64,000 bases of DNA from Marsupella aquatica (GCA_973895155.1 OZ316895.1:16120001-16184000), one strand, 5' to 3'; positions 17,771 through 31,495 are shown, counted from the stretch's first letter. A program made the numbers and translations. Notes: generated by a model not told the origin, from the letters alone.

Positions 17771-19486
17771 TCCTCTGCCAGGTGTTACCTGAGCTTCCCA
17801 AGTTTTTATCCATGACTAGCTGACCACCCTGCCTCTAGCACAGCCCATGGCCCAATTAGTTAGCTCATTCCCAATGCCGGACCAGCCCGGTCCCAACACT
17901 ATTTTGTATATTAAATATATAATTTTATATATACACCTGGTCAAATAGTGGGAGACTTGTCAATTATCTAATGCAACTTTGAAAGCAAAAGTATATCTCT
18001 TGCACTATGGCTTGAACTAAACACCTCTAATTTGTTTAAACAATATTGAATGGCACAACGTCACATGACATCAAGGTACAATTAGCAATCAACAAACAAT
18101 TAAGATGTTCACCCCATTTGGGCCACATCCACGGCCGAGAGAAGAATCACTATGAATAATCCCAGTACATTCATCATAGGCTGGCAAGCTCACAACCTAC
18201 TCCATGATATTTCTTGCTTATCCTTCGCAGTCTCTCACTCCTGAAATTGATATTTAAGTATGAGCATAACAAAGTGCTCTCACAAAGATATACCCTCTCT
18301 CCACTAGTGTAACATCAGCAGCCCTTAATTATGATTAAGTTGCGCTCTAGTTAACCTAATGATGCACTAAAGTGAAGGACTAATGTTACTGGATGGCCTT
18401 TAACCATTATCCTAGAGTTCAACTTTGCTAACATGCTTAAAATTGTTCATTGAAAACACACGTTTTTCTTTCTAGTCTCAACAAATGTCCACTAACTAAT
18501 CAAGTCCCAAAATGAGCATGCTATAATTTGACATATTAATGGCAAATGATGCAAAGTGGTGATCCAAATCTACTGGGAAAGGGTGATTCTTGTAAAACTC
18601 AATGCTCTTTGTGATTTTTCACATCAAAATTTTCAGGGCATGATGGGAAAAGAATACCCTCTCAAAACTTGGATCAGCTCGTTAGGTAGATTTTCTTCTA
18701 CTTTTGTTAAAACAAGTACGAATACAAATCTCTTAGCCCTTTAAATATATCACCTTGCTCGTACAAGAGCATTAAGGGCAATAAATACCCCCTCAAAACT
18801 TGGGCTGACCATTTTGCTTTTGGGGGCATTATAGCCCATGGTACCTGAAAACAGGCTGTGAACAGGACTTTATTTACAACTATAATGCCCAATCCTGTCG
18901 AAATTTTTGTCCGTCGTCTGTTTACAAAAACACTTATGGGTGGGAATGATCAGTAGCCTTTGAATTTTTTTTTGCACCTTTTCCCTGACTGTTCAATGCG
19001 ATAGGGGTGAGGCAGGGGCACTTTGTTCTGACATTGGGCCTGACGCACGCACTATGCCTGCCCACGCCCCCTGAGATACGTGTGAGGTACCCTCCCTCAT
19101 AATTATGCCACGACCACGGCTGCCAGGCCCTCGACTCCTGGGCTCTTGGGGCCGGTACACCCTGCTGCCCACAACTCCCTCCCTCATAAGTGACATTGTG
19201 CAGGAGAGGAGCCGGTTATCAATGCTGACCAGTGCCCAAGACTCCTGCCAGCCCTTGCCTTCCCTCACTCGATGCCATTGTGCAATGCACAGGCATGGCA
19301 CTCTGAATATATACCTAGTGCACTTTGGAGCTGGAAAATTACCAGAAGACACTGAACTTCAAAAATTTGTGGCACGTTAAAGTTGGAAAGTTTCGAACTT
19401 CAAAGTTGGAAATTTACATGTGAATGCCCTTTCTATGAATGTTCAAGCCCGCCAACTTTAGCAGAGTCACTGTGTCCCACATCGCT

Positions 19487-19760
19487 GACAACTCAACTTC
19501 ACTTATGCCAACTTTGTCCCAAATCAATGACAACTCAACTTCACTTATGCCCCCGGAGTCTTGGTCTAGAGTATCTACTCTACATAGTAGGCCCTAAAGA
19601 GTAGTTTTTGGTCTACAGTATTCACTCTAAATAACAGGCCCAGAAGAGTAGTTCACTCTTACAGAATTCACTCTAGACAATAGACACAAACAATACGCCC
19701 TGCAGATAATTTGGGGTCTATAGTATTCACTCTAGACAGTAGGCCATTACTCAGTTGTGA
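19487..19760. repeat. Two short degenerate tandem repeats
   Basis: TGACAACTCAACTTCACTTATGCC occurs twice (near 19487 and 19529). It is followed by about four degenerate copies of a 45-55-bp unit with the core GGTCTA.AGTATTCACTCTA.A.AGTAGGCC between about 19563 and 19745. No gene-like signal. Confidence 0.7.
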
Positions 19761-21490
19761 TTATAGACAGTAGTTAGATACCCCTTCAACTGTTCTAGTG
19801 AGAGCAAGTGTATAACCCGTATAACCCCCTTGTTTACAGTCCTGGGCAGAAAATAACAGAACCATATGGGACAAACAGGAGGGGTGTTTTGGTAATTTTG
19901 TGAGCTTACAAGGCATTTCGGTATATTGAGAATAGACTTATCACTAAAATAATGATTCTCATGAATGTACTTGTTTTGAAAAGATTTGAGTTCCTTTTCT
20001 GTATTGCTTTGGTTACCAAAACTGCGTTCGTGTTACTCTTTGTAAGAAAACGCCGAGCAAACTGGCATGATTTCGGTTAGATTATCTTCGCAAAACCCTA
20101 GAAATTGCACTAAGACAGACAACGTTTGTAAAATAAACAAAAACTTCCCGGAGCCCAGAAACCTGGCTTACAATGGGTTAATTTTACTGCCAATGCAGTT
20201 TGTCAGTTCATACCAAGGACTTCTTGCTGGGAGGGTCAGGCTGGTTGTCACATTTGAAGCTCTTGAGAAACCCCCCAAAGCACCCAAGATGACTGGTAAG
20301 TTCTCTGGAGGAGTGATGCATGCAACAAGTTGTTAATCACTCACCTTTCAAACCCAGAATCTGCCCTGAATCGTCCAAAAATTGTCCAAACCCTTCAGGT
20401 CGCTCTCGTTTGGCGAATTGCGCCTAAACCCACCTCATGCGTGTGGGAGGAAGAAAATCAAACGAGAAATCTAATAGTTTGGAAATGATTCATCTCATGA
20501 AGAAGACTTGATCTTGTCATGCAATTGCCCTACCTTCGTTTGTCACGAGCTATCACAAATCCAAAGCCTGTGCCCTTTTGCAGATTTCGACAAAGCTTAT
20601 GTACAAGAACTACAACTGGGCTCGCATCTCTGGAATCATGAATGATGCCCGTACCAACTCTTCTAGATCGCAAGATTGAGTACTTCACAGAATCTTCATA
20701 GTACAGCACCACGAATATACCTCCGGAGAGCACTCGTCACGATAGGTATGGTGCTGAGCGAAGGGTGCAAGCATTAATTGTATTCTAAAGGAATCAGCGA
20801 TCAGGGCTTCAATTTACTTTATTGATAATTCAGAGCAGCTACACATGTCAACACTAAATCTAAGTCCCTTTCAGAAAGTGGCACAAACAGGTCTCCAACT
20901 TGTAAATCAGATTTCTAACATTTACGGCATATTGTTAACCAACCACAACAAAACGACGCGACTTTACAGTCATAATTGCTCAGGGAGTAGCACTACCGAA
21001 TAACAGACTAAAATATAGACTTCCATGGCATGGACCCACTCAAATGGAGACTACAGAACACCTAACTATAACTTCAAGAGTGGATGGACCCCAAGCTATG
21101 GATACCGCCCGCATATATCACTCAAAATTTCCAACTTCTCTCGGTGCTTCTACCTAGCTTGCACATCTCATACTGTGGCTTCTGATAGCTACAATTAAGT
21201 AGGCTGTTTGACTTACCTGAGACCTAAAAGGACTTCGTCAATCAGGACTGGTATCCGACATTTTACAGTCTTCTTGAAAGAAGTTCCTCAATTTAGGACT
21301 CAAGTTCAACAGGCTGGACTGTGGACCGCACCAGATCACCTCTTGCCCAGAACTGCGTCCAACTACTGTGCTGCGTAACCTCACCCCCTCTATTTGCACT
21401 TACCTATCACCTAGTCATAGATGAAATTTTCTGCTGTATGTAAGCGCCACCTGACTGGTATTGACTTTCCATGTGAGGGTCGCCCGCGCC

Positions 21491-24400
21491 TCACTTGCTT
21501 TCAGGAAACTTGGTCTCGTACGCTCCCATAGTCTGCAAATAAAGTAGGTGACACAATTCAGGTCCATACTAACTTATAATGTAGATCTAAAATCAGCGAA
21601 ATGTCGCTGGTCTGCCCAATACCAACACATAAATTGATCATTCAAGAGAAGTGCTCCGACTCGAGAAACATGGAAGGGAAAGAGTCCATACCATAAAAGT
21701 AGCAGTAATCATTTTACCAGCAAACCACCTCCCATGCAGAGCCCGTTGAGCACTAATAGCAGCTTGTGTACTATCAAATCGAAGATACACATGTCCAGCG
21801 CTATTCCTGCAAGCAACCAAAACTCAACCGACAGCTACCATCAGGACAATGAAAAAGAATAGGTCATGCCATTCTCCAATGTAGATTAGATATAACCTGG
21901 TAACCCTATGCTAAAAGGACTTGACTGCTGGTCCTCGGCTTGCCTTGTGCATTCACAATCAAGAAGGTACACACCAGCCTACATTTTGACCACACTATAT
22001 TCTTGACTCCGCTATAAAGCTTACTCCTCAATATCCAATACGAGACTTGAGATGAACACACAAGGCAGTAGATAAAGCAGGGCAGTTTTGAAATGATGGG
22101 CTTCATAGCACCGCAAATGGGAGGTCCTCTGCACAATCAAGAAAGGAAACTGTGAAAAGGGGATCCTGATTGGGCGTTCAGCTCAAGAGATTAGTAGCAT
22201 GGTCGTCAGAAGCGAGAAAAAATGACTACAAACACCTCCCACGTCAGCGCTTGTACCTGCAGTGATATTGGAACCCAGACAGTTCTCCAGGCCTACCTTT
22301 GCTGTATTGTAATTCATTATCCAGCTACTCAAACTGATTCTTTGCTGTGGTAGTAATCCTAGTATGCGAAGTCTACATTGATAGGAGCCCACGTTTGAGC
22401 CACACTCAGGATGGCAAGCTCCCTGACACGTCAGGTACACCACGCTGGAATCATTGCCGTCCTAAGGCATGAAGACAAAGCTTCAGGTAACCACTTTGCT
22501 GTACGGGTTACCCATCTTATCCCCAACCCACGAGAGAAATTCTAGCTTATGCCATATTTGACCCTCGTTTTACCCTTATTTACAACGAGGCTTTTAACGC
22601 CTATATTACAGCAACCAGGTCAATGGTCAGAATCACAAGGCCATGTCGCAGGGCGCAAATTGAAAGCCGTGTCGAGCCTGATGTACACTCTTCAGCTAGA
22701 CATCCAGAGTCCCTGGAATAGTCCAATCATATGTTCATGATTAGCATGCCTTAAGAATGAGTGCTCCAAATCTACAAGTCACTCTCATCATTGGTGAAAG
22801 ATAAGCAGGTTTGGCCTGGGGGATGACTGACAACCGACAGAATCGTCTTCCCTCAGCAGAATCAGTGCAACCAACGACTCGAGAGGGGGATGAACACTTA
22901 CTTGTCCACAAAAATGTGCTTCACTTGACCAAATTTTGAGCATTCTTCTTGCACATCCTCCTTAATGTCTTGGTCGAAGTCTGGTTCCGTCTGACAATCG
23001 CTCAGACAAAACAGGCAAGACTTAGAGCACGAATAACGAAAGAAACTTGACATTCAATCTTGTGATTTCTTGGAACAATGAGAATCTACGCAAGGCAGTG
23101 AAGTACCAGACATGAAAGCCTAATGTAGAGGGCAACTAGTATACCTCTAACTTGGGATCGAACATGTATTTGAGCAGCAAAAACTCGCTCGGCACGCCAA
23201 TTGGTTCCACTGGAGCTGCACCTAGAGCTGGAGCTCCCAGGCCAGGACTTGTCAACCCGGCAATTGACATTCCAGGAAGAGGGACTTGGGCAGCTAGTAG
23301 GGGGTTTGTCACTAACGGTGCCACCGCTGCAGAAATACCAGGCACTGTCGCGCCGAGCAGACCCAAGGCTGGGGTAGCCAACGGTGTTGCTACTGTAGCT
23401 GCAACACCGGATGCTGTTCCACTCCGATCCAGTTTCTGCATGAGCAATGCCCTTGAGCGGGCATTGAGAGACTGCAGTCAACACGTGACAACTCCATCTT
23501 AGAAAATGGTTAGACTATGACTCTTGGTAAATGTTTTTATAGCACACTGAACAGAACTCCGAATTACAAGTCCGCAGAAAACAGCTGCCAGTGTTTTTTT
23601 CTGGTTTACGCCTACATACCAGGCCGCCACCTTCGTCGTCATCCAACTCTCCAGGATTGACACCGATATCTTGCATCCCAATTTGATCCGATACAGCAGA
23701 AACCTGTCATGAATGGTCACAAACATAACATTCTCGGGTCACCAAGGAGTGCTCCTTAAATCGATTTGACAGCAGAAAGCACCAAACAAAGGAACGAACA
23801 ACCAATGAAGGAAACTGAGCCAGTCAAAGAGACTATCTTCTGTTCCCGTGGAAGTTTCGAAATCGCTTAAGTACTGATTCTACTACTCCTATTACAATGC
23901 TAGCAAGAGACATTTCCCTATTTGGCACAAACAACGGATAGTACAGCAAGAGCAATTCCATTCCAAATCATTTATTTCAACCAGAACAAATACTGGAACA
24001 GAAAATAAATTTAGAATGAAGAAATAGCAGACCCAATCTAGAATGACCTTTATTGGACGTCCTCCTATCTCCAGTACTCCATTCAAGTTCTGTTGCGCAG
24101 CCCGTGCATCCTCCAGTCTTGCATACTGTGATCGCATCCAGGAATCAGTTTAAATACCCTCACAGTGCCAACCAAGATAACAGGTCAAGTATCAAAGCCG
24201 ACTAGGAGTTTAATCTCAACAGACTTACTTGCACGAATCCAAAACCCTTGCATTGGCCTGTTTCTGGATCGGTAGGCAGCTGGACCAGCTCCACAGGTCC
24301 AAAAGGCTCAAATACCTGCCAGAAGTAACCAAACATACAAAGATGAGTCGAAATATCCAAATGCAATGATCGGCATGACATTGGCAAAGACCTGAAGAGG

Positions 24401-27400
24401 TTGACGTCCATTTAAAGTATAAGCTTTGCACATACCCGCGCATGTTAATATGTCCTACAAGATTATAATCAAAAATCAAAAAGGTCACTCCTATGGCGAT
24501 TGTTTACCTGACGTAGCTGATCTTCTGTCATGTTGAAGTGCAAGTTGCCAACATACAAGCGACGTGCACCACCAGAATAAGGACCGATATACCCACCAGC
24601 GCCTCCAGCAACTGCTGTAGTTGACTGAACCAAATTCTTCTCTGCTTCTGAGGGTTTCACCATTACTGGCTGTCCTAACAAAAGCTGGCCAGACAACGCA
24701 ATTGCCATGGGAACAGACATAGCGTCATAAAATTCTATGTACCTGCGACCAGACATTTCAAGCTGGTGAGCAAAAGGGGCAACAAGTACATCCGCCAGCG
24801 TCACAAGAAAGCCGGCAACAACAACATCAACAGAGATCATTTCCGATCACAGGTTTGAACCTTAAAACTCTTATCACAAATCGCTTTCAAGGCGCCCTGT
24901 TAGAGCGACAGGCAGCTGTCGCATGTTAAGACTTGAAACAACTTATCGCACCCAGCAGGCTTTTGCAAATGAACCAATCCTCCTTCAACTAACCCACTAG
25001 TCTGAGTGCATCTTCTCTTTCTATCTTAATGGATACGGGTCAGGTTATACACGTACCCGACACCCTTGGACCTCCTTGAATTTCGATCCATAATAAGGCG
25101 TACATCTCGTACCTGCAGGACAAACATTCAGGCCCAAAATTAGAACCTTTGAAACCATTATTTACGACAGACAAGAGTGCAATATGCAAAGACACCAAAA
25201 CATATTGTCCGCTCACCACTAAAAAAAGTCAACACGCCACAAACCGTTATAAAGAAATAAATTATTACACCTCTACGTGCATAAGACTACCAAACCTAGA
25301 TACGAAAACATACCTTCCCAGCTCTGGAGAAGAACTCATAGACGTCTCTCTCGTCGGCCTTCAGACAAATCTGCAGAGTACAATTCGAAGCTGTTAGTTT
25401 ACATAGAAAACAGTTTCGTCGAGAGAGTGAACCCAGACTAAAACTCGACGTAAGACTACTCAACCCTCCCTTCATAACCTAGCTAAACCAAGAGTTCAAT
25501 AATCAATTGGAATTACCAGGGTGAGAACTCGGGTCACTTGCCGCCCTTTGGCAAGCATAACAGGTTTTACTGACACATGTACCAGGTCTCGAGAGAAGTG
25601 GTCCTAAACAACTCTGTTCTTGTAAGAAACATCCTACCCCAAACTGAACAGGAGATTTACGGGAAAGCAACCAGTTCCCGCCCTGCCTTCTTAAGGTCAA
25701 AGCGACAAGGAAAGCGAAAACGCACCAACTGTGTCCCAAACTTTCACCAAAACTCTCAAGCCAGTTTAGGTGCTACACCCCCACAATGATGCTCGACAGA
25801 CTGCCTAATTTGAGGGTAATTGTAAGGGACTGTTTAGCAGACGAGCTGTCAACATCTGACATCCGTTGCCTTAAACCCATTCCTCGAAGCATAGTTACCC
25901 TCAGTCACAGCAAGAGATGGAAGCTTACACTGCCTGTAGAACAGCTAACTTTTTGACCAACAAATTAACCTGCATAAACCAAATTTCCCATCCCATATTG
26001 AAGAGTCCCTACAAGACAATCTCCTGGCGCTTAAGCCCATTTTTTAAAGTTCAACTCAATGTGATCAGAAGCGCAACACTTTCCAAATCACATCAACCTG
26101 AGTCCTGCATGTACATAGTGAATAAATGCAACTACAATCAGTTCGTGACCGCCTGTTCTCTAGTTAAGTCAGGCCACCACAGTACACAATTGTGTTCACT
26201 AAACACATCCCTCCTCCCTCCCCCACAATACGAGAGAAGACTCACTTACACAACTATAGATACCATATCCCTCAAAAAGCTTGCCCACGGTCAAACTAAG
26301 ATGTTCCTAGAGTGGCCCTCTGTAATTGAACATTGATACCCCACCTGGTTCATCTAGGCAGGAGGGCAGTTTAAATCATTATACACGACTCTAACGACAG
26401 TCAGGACAGGAATTGGTAATAAGGTCCGTATGAGAAGGTCACAGCCATGCTCACAGCTCTCATAATTACAGAGAGACGACGCTTTGACTCCTGATCAATA
26501 AACCACGACGCGGCCAGAAAATGAGGGCATCCCCATCATCGCTGCGGGCAGGAGGAGAACTACTTAGAGCTGAGATTCTGTTCTCCTCAGCCACAAAATC
26601 CTATTAACGGAAGACGACAATGAGTTGCAAGAAGACCTCCAGACGACGGAACTGTTGACCAAGGGAGAACAGGTCGCAGCGCTCGGTGCAGCAATACAAG
26701 CATCTAGAAAGACGCGTCCCTTGTTGATCCACCCGAAGCAGTTTCCCATCATATGTAAAATTCGACTCGACCAAAATCAATTGATTTTTGAAGGCTTAGC
26801 TTTCATGATTCTTAAGGTAACTTAGAAAGTGCGCGAGACGGTGCAGCTTAGGACTCACACCTGAGGGTGACCAAATAGAAAATAGGCTGAAAAGAGCCGA
26901 GAATTTGTCGAGACAAGAAAGCTCACCTGATAGGCGAACACAGTGCGTTGATCTCGCTCTGGATCAGCTTCTGGCTCAGCAAGAGCTGGGTCTTCTTTAC
27001 GTTCTTTCGCTTCTCGAGACCTACTGCAAAAAATTTCAACCAGTGTTAGCCAAGAAGGTGTACACGGCGGTCCGCAGAACACAAACTCGACAATTGCAGA
27101 TACAAAAAAGTTGCAGCATCTAGAGTTCTCTGCCAAAAATTCACGACCTTCCGGCTGTAGAACCATTCTACCTAAGTCAAGACTCGGCATTTCGATAGAC
27201 CGCCGAGATACACAGAGGGTCGTCGCAGTTTAGACATCCCCTTACCTTACGCGACAACAACAAGAACTAAAGGCAGAATTTCAACTTGGAATATGCAGAC
27301 AGAGGAAGTGTGCAACATGCATAGAGACAGAGTAACATCTGAGTATTGAGAATCAGAAATAGAAGACAGATCGATGGAAAACTTAGGACCACGCAAGAAG

Positions 27401-28139
27401 AGCAAACGAGGGAATTGAAATGTTACCGGTGCTCCCTTTCACGGTCTCGCTCCCTGTAGCTCTCGCGTTCCTTCTCTCTTTCTTTGTGCGCCTCCCTTTC
27501 CTTCTCTTTCTCGCGGTCTTTCTCCTTCTCGCGATGTCGATCACTGCTCTTCGCACGAGACCTCTCTCTCTCTCTGTCTTTGTCCCTGTCCTTATCCGTG
27601 TCTTTCTCGCGTACCCGCTCCCTTTCACCATCCTTCTCACTCCGTTCCTTATCCTTCTCGCCCCGCTCTCTCTCTCGATCCTTCTCTCCTCTATCTCGTC
27701 TACTGCTTCTTTCCTTTTCACCTCTTTCGCCTCTTCCTCCTCTGTCCCTGTCCCGATCCGACCTATCCTTGTCTCCGCGATCGCTCCTTTCCCGTTCCTT
27801 GTCATCTACCCTATCACGGTCACGGGACCTATGCTCTGGCGACCTACGGTCTGAAGCCCGACTTCGTTCTCTCTCTCGGTCACCTCTGCCACCTCGATCT
27901 CGATCACCTCTTTCCCTGTCTCCTCGTTCCTTGTCGAACCTCTCAAGCCCATCGTCTTCAGGCCGGTTCCTCTTACTTCTATGATCGTGTCCATGACCAT
28001 CATCCTCGCTCCTCCTCTTCGAATTCCTGCTACGGTCTCTGTCATCCTCATTTCTTCCCCCACCATCCCCATTGGACTCTTTCAGTCCCTCGGGATTCTC
28101 CACCGTTTTCTCTAGGTAATCATACTCGTCGAAGTCCAT
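21491..28139 (-). CDS. RBM39/CAPER-like splicing factor (RS domain, two RRMs, UHM)
   Basis: Nuclear pre-mRNA splicing factor of the CC1/RBM39 family. These proteins bind RNA and, through a C-terminal U2AF homology motif (UHM), engage U2AF65/SF3B1-type ligands. Exons in transcript order: 28139-27427, 27023-26927, 25370-25314, 25112-25057, 24742-24508, 24315-24229, 24125-24048, 23703-23620, 23471-23145, 22990-22902, 21806-21692, 21532-21491. Every junction is GT-AG and phases close to 659 aa. Residues 1-238 are an Arg/Asp/Glu/Ser-rich low-complexity domain. RRM1 runs from TVFAYQ (265) to about 340, RRM2 from RRLYVGNL (368) to about 445 with RNP1 KGFGFVQY, then an Ala/Pro-rich linker, then the UHM from about 579 with the diagnostic RWF at 634-636 and an ending ETKFPESK. 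The exon 2 acceptor is a CAGTAG pair that can shift the protein by one residue. The 1.56-kb intron 2 is the largest. No defect seen. Confidence 0.95.
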
Positions 28140-28815
28140 TCCCGAGTGAAGCGAGGACTCGGCCTGACAAAGATCGTCAGCAGAGCTCTTGTCGGCAGGG
28201 AAGGAACCGGGCGAGATTCTTAAGCTTTTTCAGTTGCTTGTTAGACCATGATAACCAGAGTCCCAGATTGCCGCAAAGCCGTTGAAGTGCACTGCAGGAG
28301 CCATCATTGCAGAAGTTTTAGAAAGTCAAATTCAAATATCAGTGATAGCTCGAAAAGCGTGCGCAGACACAGTGTTTGCAAAGCTAAGATTTCTGTGCTG
28401 AGCTCTGAATAATTGCTTAAACCAAATGTAGTAGCGAACGAAAAAGTGACGAAGTAAATAGAGCTAAGTTTTCACTGAGAAAGCTAGAGAAAATGCTACG
28501 ACCTACTTGCGACCCCCCGACTTGAACGCGACAGAGAGTTAATTCATAGAGCTAAGAACATTGCTGCGCAGACCCTTCACAAAATGCTTCAACCTACAAC
28601 TGTCGTCGGGAACGAATTGACGAATCCCACGAGCGCTCCCAAGAGTGAGAGAACGAAGGAGAGAGCACGATGCGAGGCAGCGCTCCTGCACCAACACTGC
28701 AGCGAGAGGTAACGCTACTGCTCTCGTCGGCCTGAGAATAGCCTAGGGTTTCTGGTGGTCCCCTCCTGGTGGCCGGACCCTCTAGAACCTGTCCGCCGGC
28801 CTCCCGATGGTCTAG
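28140..28815. promoter_or_regulatory. Presumed promoter/5' UTR of the RBM39-like gene
   Basis: The 0.7 kb upstream of the minus-strand start has no gene. Two TAGGGTTTC elements (28742-28750 and 28812-28820) are telo-box-like motifs (AAACCCTA on the other strand), which are common near start sites of plant housekeeping and translation/splicing genes. The functional assignment is inferred from position only. Confidence 0.4.
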
Positions 28816-29195
28816 GGTTTCTTGCGGTCGTGGATCAGTAAGTTGCTCAAGCTATTCCCTACGGATCGTCAGACGTACCTGGACGTTGTTGAAGGAAATG
28901 ATCGAGGGAGTTCAGTCCCGAAAATCCGCAGGGCCGTTTCCGACTCGCTGGGATGGACGTGTTTGTCTCCACCGCCGATGCAGGGAGAGAGCTTCCGCTT
29001 GTCACCGCCAACACGATCTTGTCAACTCTCGCCGCAGAGTATCCGGTCGAAGAGCTCACGTGCTACCTTTCTCACGATGGAGGCGCGCTCTGTTCACCTT
29101 CGAGGCTCTTGCCGAGGGAGCGAGCTTTGCCAGGGAGGGTTCTCCCGCAAGCGAACAACGAGCCCAGAAACCCCCAGACCTACTTCATGTATATG
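28816..29195 (+). pseudogene. Truncated, frameshifted fragment of a cellulose synthase-like D gene
   Basis: Plus-strand translation gives consecutive blocks of CslD (family GT2, Golgi/plasma-membrane glucan synthase) in colinear order but in different frames. They are a region like the one before the first catalytic block (WISKLLKLFPTDRQTYLDVV, from about 28831), then GMDVFVSTAD...PLVTANTILSTLAAEYPVE...CYLSHDGGAL (28950-29087), then FTFEALAEGASFARE in a shifted frame, then NEPRNPQTYF back in the earlier frame. So there are at least two frameshifts, and the match stops near 29190. The rest of the catalytic domain (D,D,D,QxxRW) and the membrane helices are absent. The DDG motif appears as HDG. 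I recognise the family from memory of its conserved core. It is a gene relic, not functional. Confidence 0.8.
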
Positions 29196-29210
29196 TATAG
29201 GATAATGGAA

Positions 29211-29330
29211 AGCTTACATGACCCGAAAGTGAAGGAAAGCAGCTTATATGACCCGAAAGTGAAGGAAAGCAGCTTATATGACCCGAAAGTGAAGAAAAGC
29301 AGCTTATCTGACCAGAGACTGAAGGACAGG
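29211..29330. repeat. 30-bp tandem repeat, four copies
   Basis: Units at 29211, 29241, 29271 and 29301 follow the consensus AGCTTATATGACCCGAAAGT plus GAAGGAAAGC. The first three are almost identical and the fourth is diverged. The unit is a multiple of three, so the plus frame would read a 10-residue repeat with no stop, running directly on from the CslD-derived frame. This looks like a local expansion at the relic's broken end. Confidence 0.92.
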
Positions 29331-30164
29331 AGCTTGTGCTTAGCTGGGAGTAGTTACCAATTATGAGTCTCCAGGCATTAGATTAAATACTTATCAAGTA
29401 CCTCCAGAAAAGGTTATACACTTGCAACAATGAGAAAAGATCCCAGCAAGGGGAAGGTCATGTATGGGAAGACTTTGTAAGAATAAATTTTTGAAGCTGC
29501 TATGGTGAATGCACATTTCAGATTTTGTCTTATTCAGATTTTTGTGTCATGTATTTTCATTTCAATCTGCCTTATCAAGGGGTAACCTTTGTATTCTATA
29601 CATTTTTAATTAATTTTTAGACCCTTTTAGTTTTAGGTATTCTAGAGTGTTTTGAACTTATTTTGATAGCCCCCTTTCAGAGTATGTGTTTTCTTAGAGA
29701 TGAAACCAAAGGCTCCACCATCACGAGTGAGAGAAATGATGTTGAAGAACACGAATGCATAGCCTTTTAAATTCTCCTCATGTTTTTCTTTCCTAGGTTT
29801 ATGGTTTTTATTGAAAGCAGTGTCATTCATAAGGCACCATGAGTTAAGTGCACACACAGTAGCATAGTTTGACTGTACCTTTTATTGGTCATTGTGCTTT
29901 TCTTGGCAGACACTTTACTTATATAACAACACTTCTATGCTCTCATATTTTATTTATTTTCAGATCACTACAAGACAAAAAATAAAGCATGTTCCAGGAT
30001 GAGCATGCTATATCACCCAAGCATCACCAAACTCAGTACCTTGCCTCAATATTCCTAGTGTCTGAATGCCTACTCGGAACTTCACGAGCAAGTGCTTTGG
30101 GTGCCCCTAACACCGCCTGCGGCAGCTCCCATGCAAAACCATTTTCGCTCCTTGACACAATCAT

Positions 30165-30365
30165 TGCTCAATTGCCCCTATTGTTCTGCACAAATAACCA
30201 ACCCTATCAATAAGTAACCCGTCATGATCTTGGATCTCTAAGATTATTGTCTTGTTTCAAGCTCAACATTTGTTGATAAATAGGTCAACGGATAGAACGT
30301 CTTAGGCCACGTGGCCTTGCCATAGCTGAAGCCAAGATTGGCACCGGCTGTTTTGCTCCAATCAA
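30165..30365 (+). repeat. Dispersed repeat copy (mate at 17545-17770)
   Basis: See the mate for the shared blocks. This copy contains CCCCTATTGTTCTGCACAAA, GATCTTGGATCTCTAAGA, TTGTCTTGTTTCAAGCTCAACA and CTGAAGCCAAGATTGG. It lacks coding potential and clear ends. Confidence 0.55.
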
Positions 30366-31495
30366 GCAGGATTCAAATTTGATCATAGATGATTTTGTTC
30401 TTGTATGTAAGGAGGGTTTTGCTCCAACCAGTCTTAGACAGGACATGTGTTATGTATCATGCACACTTGTAGACCTTGGTGAAGGACTGACATGGCATGA
30501 AGTAGGGCAGTAATTTTGTGTGCCTCCATCTTCCCTTGGTTTTTCTTCCCATAGGCAAAGAGGTGGATGCCAACTGCTTTTTCTTCCCAAGATCTTCCTT
30601 TCCTTTTTCTTTCCAAAGGCAAAGAGATTTAAACAGATTTTTCAACTGAAAAAAGAGATACATATATTATTCCAAAGGCAACAAGGGAAGTAGCAGGATT
30701 ATGGAATGCAAGTCATTGCGGAAGATGACCAGGCAAAATATTGCAAGCAGCGGAAGTAGGGGATCAAAGGTGTGGGTACTAGGGACAATCAAAGCAAGAG
30801 TAGAGCCAAAAACATTTGACCAATCCACCATTACCCTTCTGTTCTTGGTTTAGCCTGCCTCTACTACCCCCTCCCCCCAAATCCAAGCCCTTTATAAAGT
30901 GAGAACTTTCTATCAGAGCAGGTCTTTGGCAAATCCAATGGCTGAGAAACAAAGGTTGGCAAATTTGACAGTTGCCATTGGATCCCACCTTTTCTAAAAT
31001 TCATATGTAGATAGTCACATCCATAGAAATCACATTTAAAGAGTCCTCGGTTTAGTATGATGGTTTAGGCAGATAGATTATATATGTAAAGGTGGCATCG
31101 AGAGCACCAAATGTATTGAAAGTCCAACGTGGCAGAATCCAGCCAGGCACAGGTAAAAACAAAATCCAAGAGGGGACAAAATGAATTCAGTGACAGGCAT
31201 TGGGCGGGTGCCAAAAGGAAGCTTGGATCACTTTGAGAAAACCTTGGGCCGCAAAGGCCAGAGTCAGCCGGCTTGGAATGGGCATACTGTGGATCCAGGC
31301 ATTTATTTCTATATATGAAAATAAAGGTGTGGTTCTATTAGTCTAAGTCACATCTATCTCTAATTTTGACGGATCTAAACACCCCAATGTGCAGCTGGAT
31401 GCACCCCAACAGTGTCTCCGGTGACCCCATTGGAGTACTACTCGACCAAACTTGACAGAAGGTGGGGACAGATATGGAGGAAAGTGTAAATGTTC

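Larger units (their letters stand above)
15254..21490. other. 6.2 kb intergenic region, repeat-derived
   Basis: I found no gene with recognisable domains on either strand. The region is AT-rich with a 17-base C run at 17368-17384, a dispersed repeat at 17545-17770 and short degenerate tandem repeats at 19487-19760. The AAACCCTA telo-box-like motif near 20072 lacks a nearby gene start. The last 700 bp probably includes the 3' UTR of the minus-strand splicing-factor gene. Confidence 0.55.

Noticed and set aside
27423-28072. Long open frames on both strands rich in Arg, Ser, Glu or Leu/Ser/Phe
   Set aside because: They are antisense and off-frame readings of the RS-domain exon of the RBM39-like gene. 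Only the minus-strand frame starting at 28139 continues through consistent splice phases into the RRM exons.
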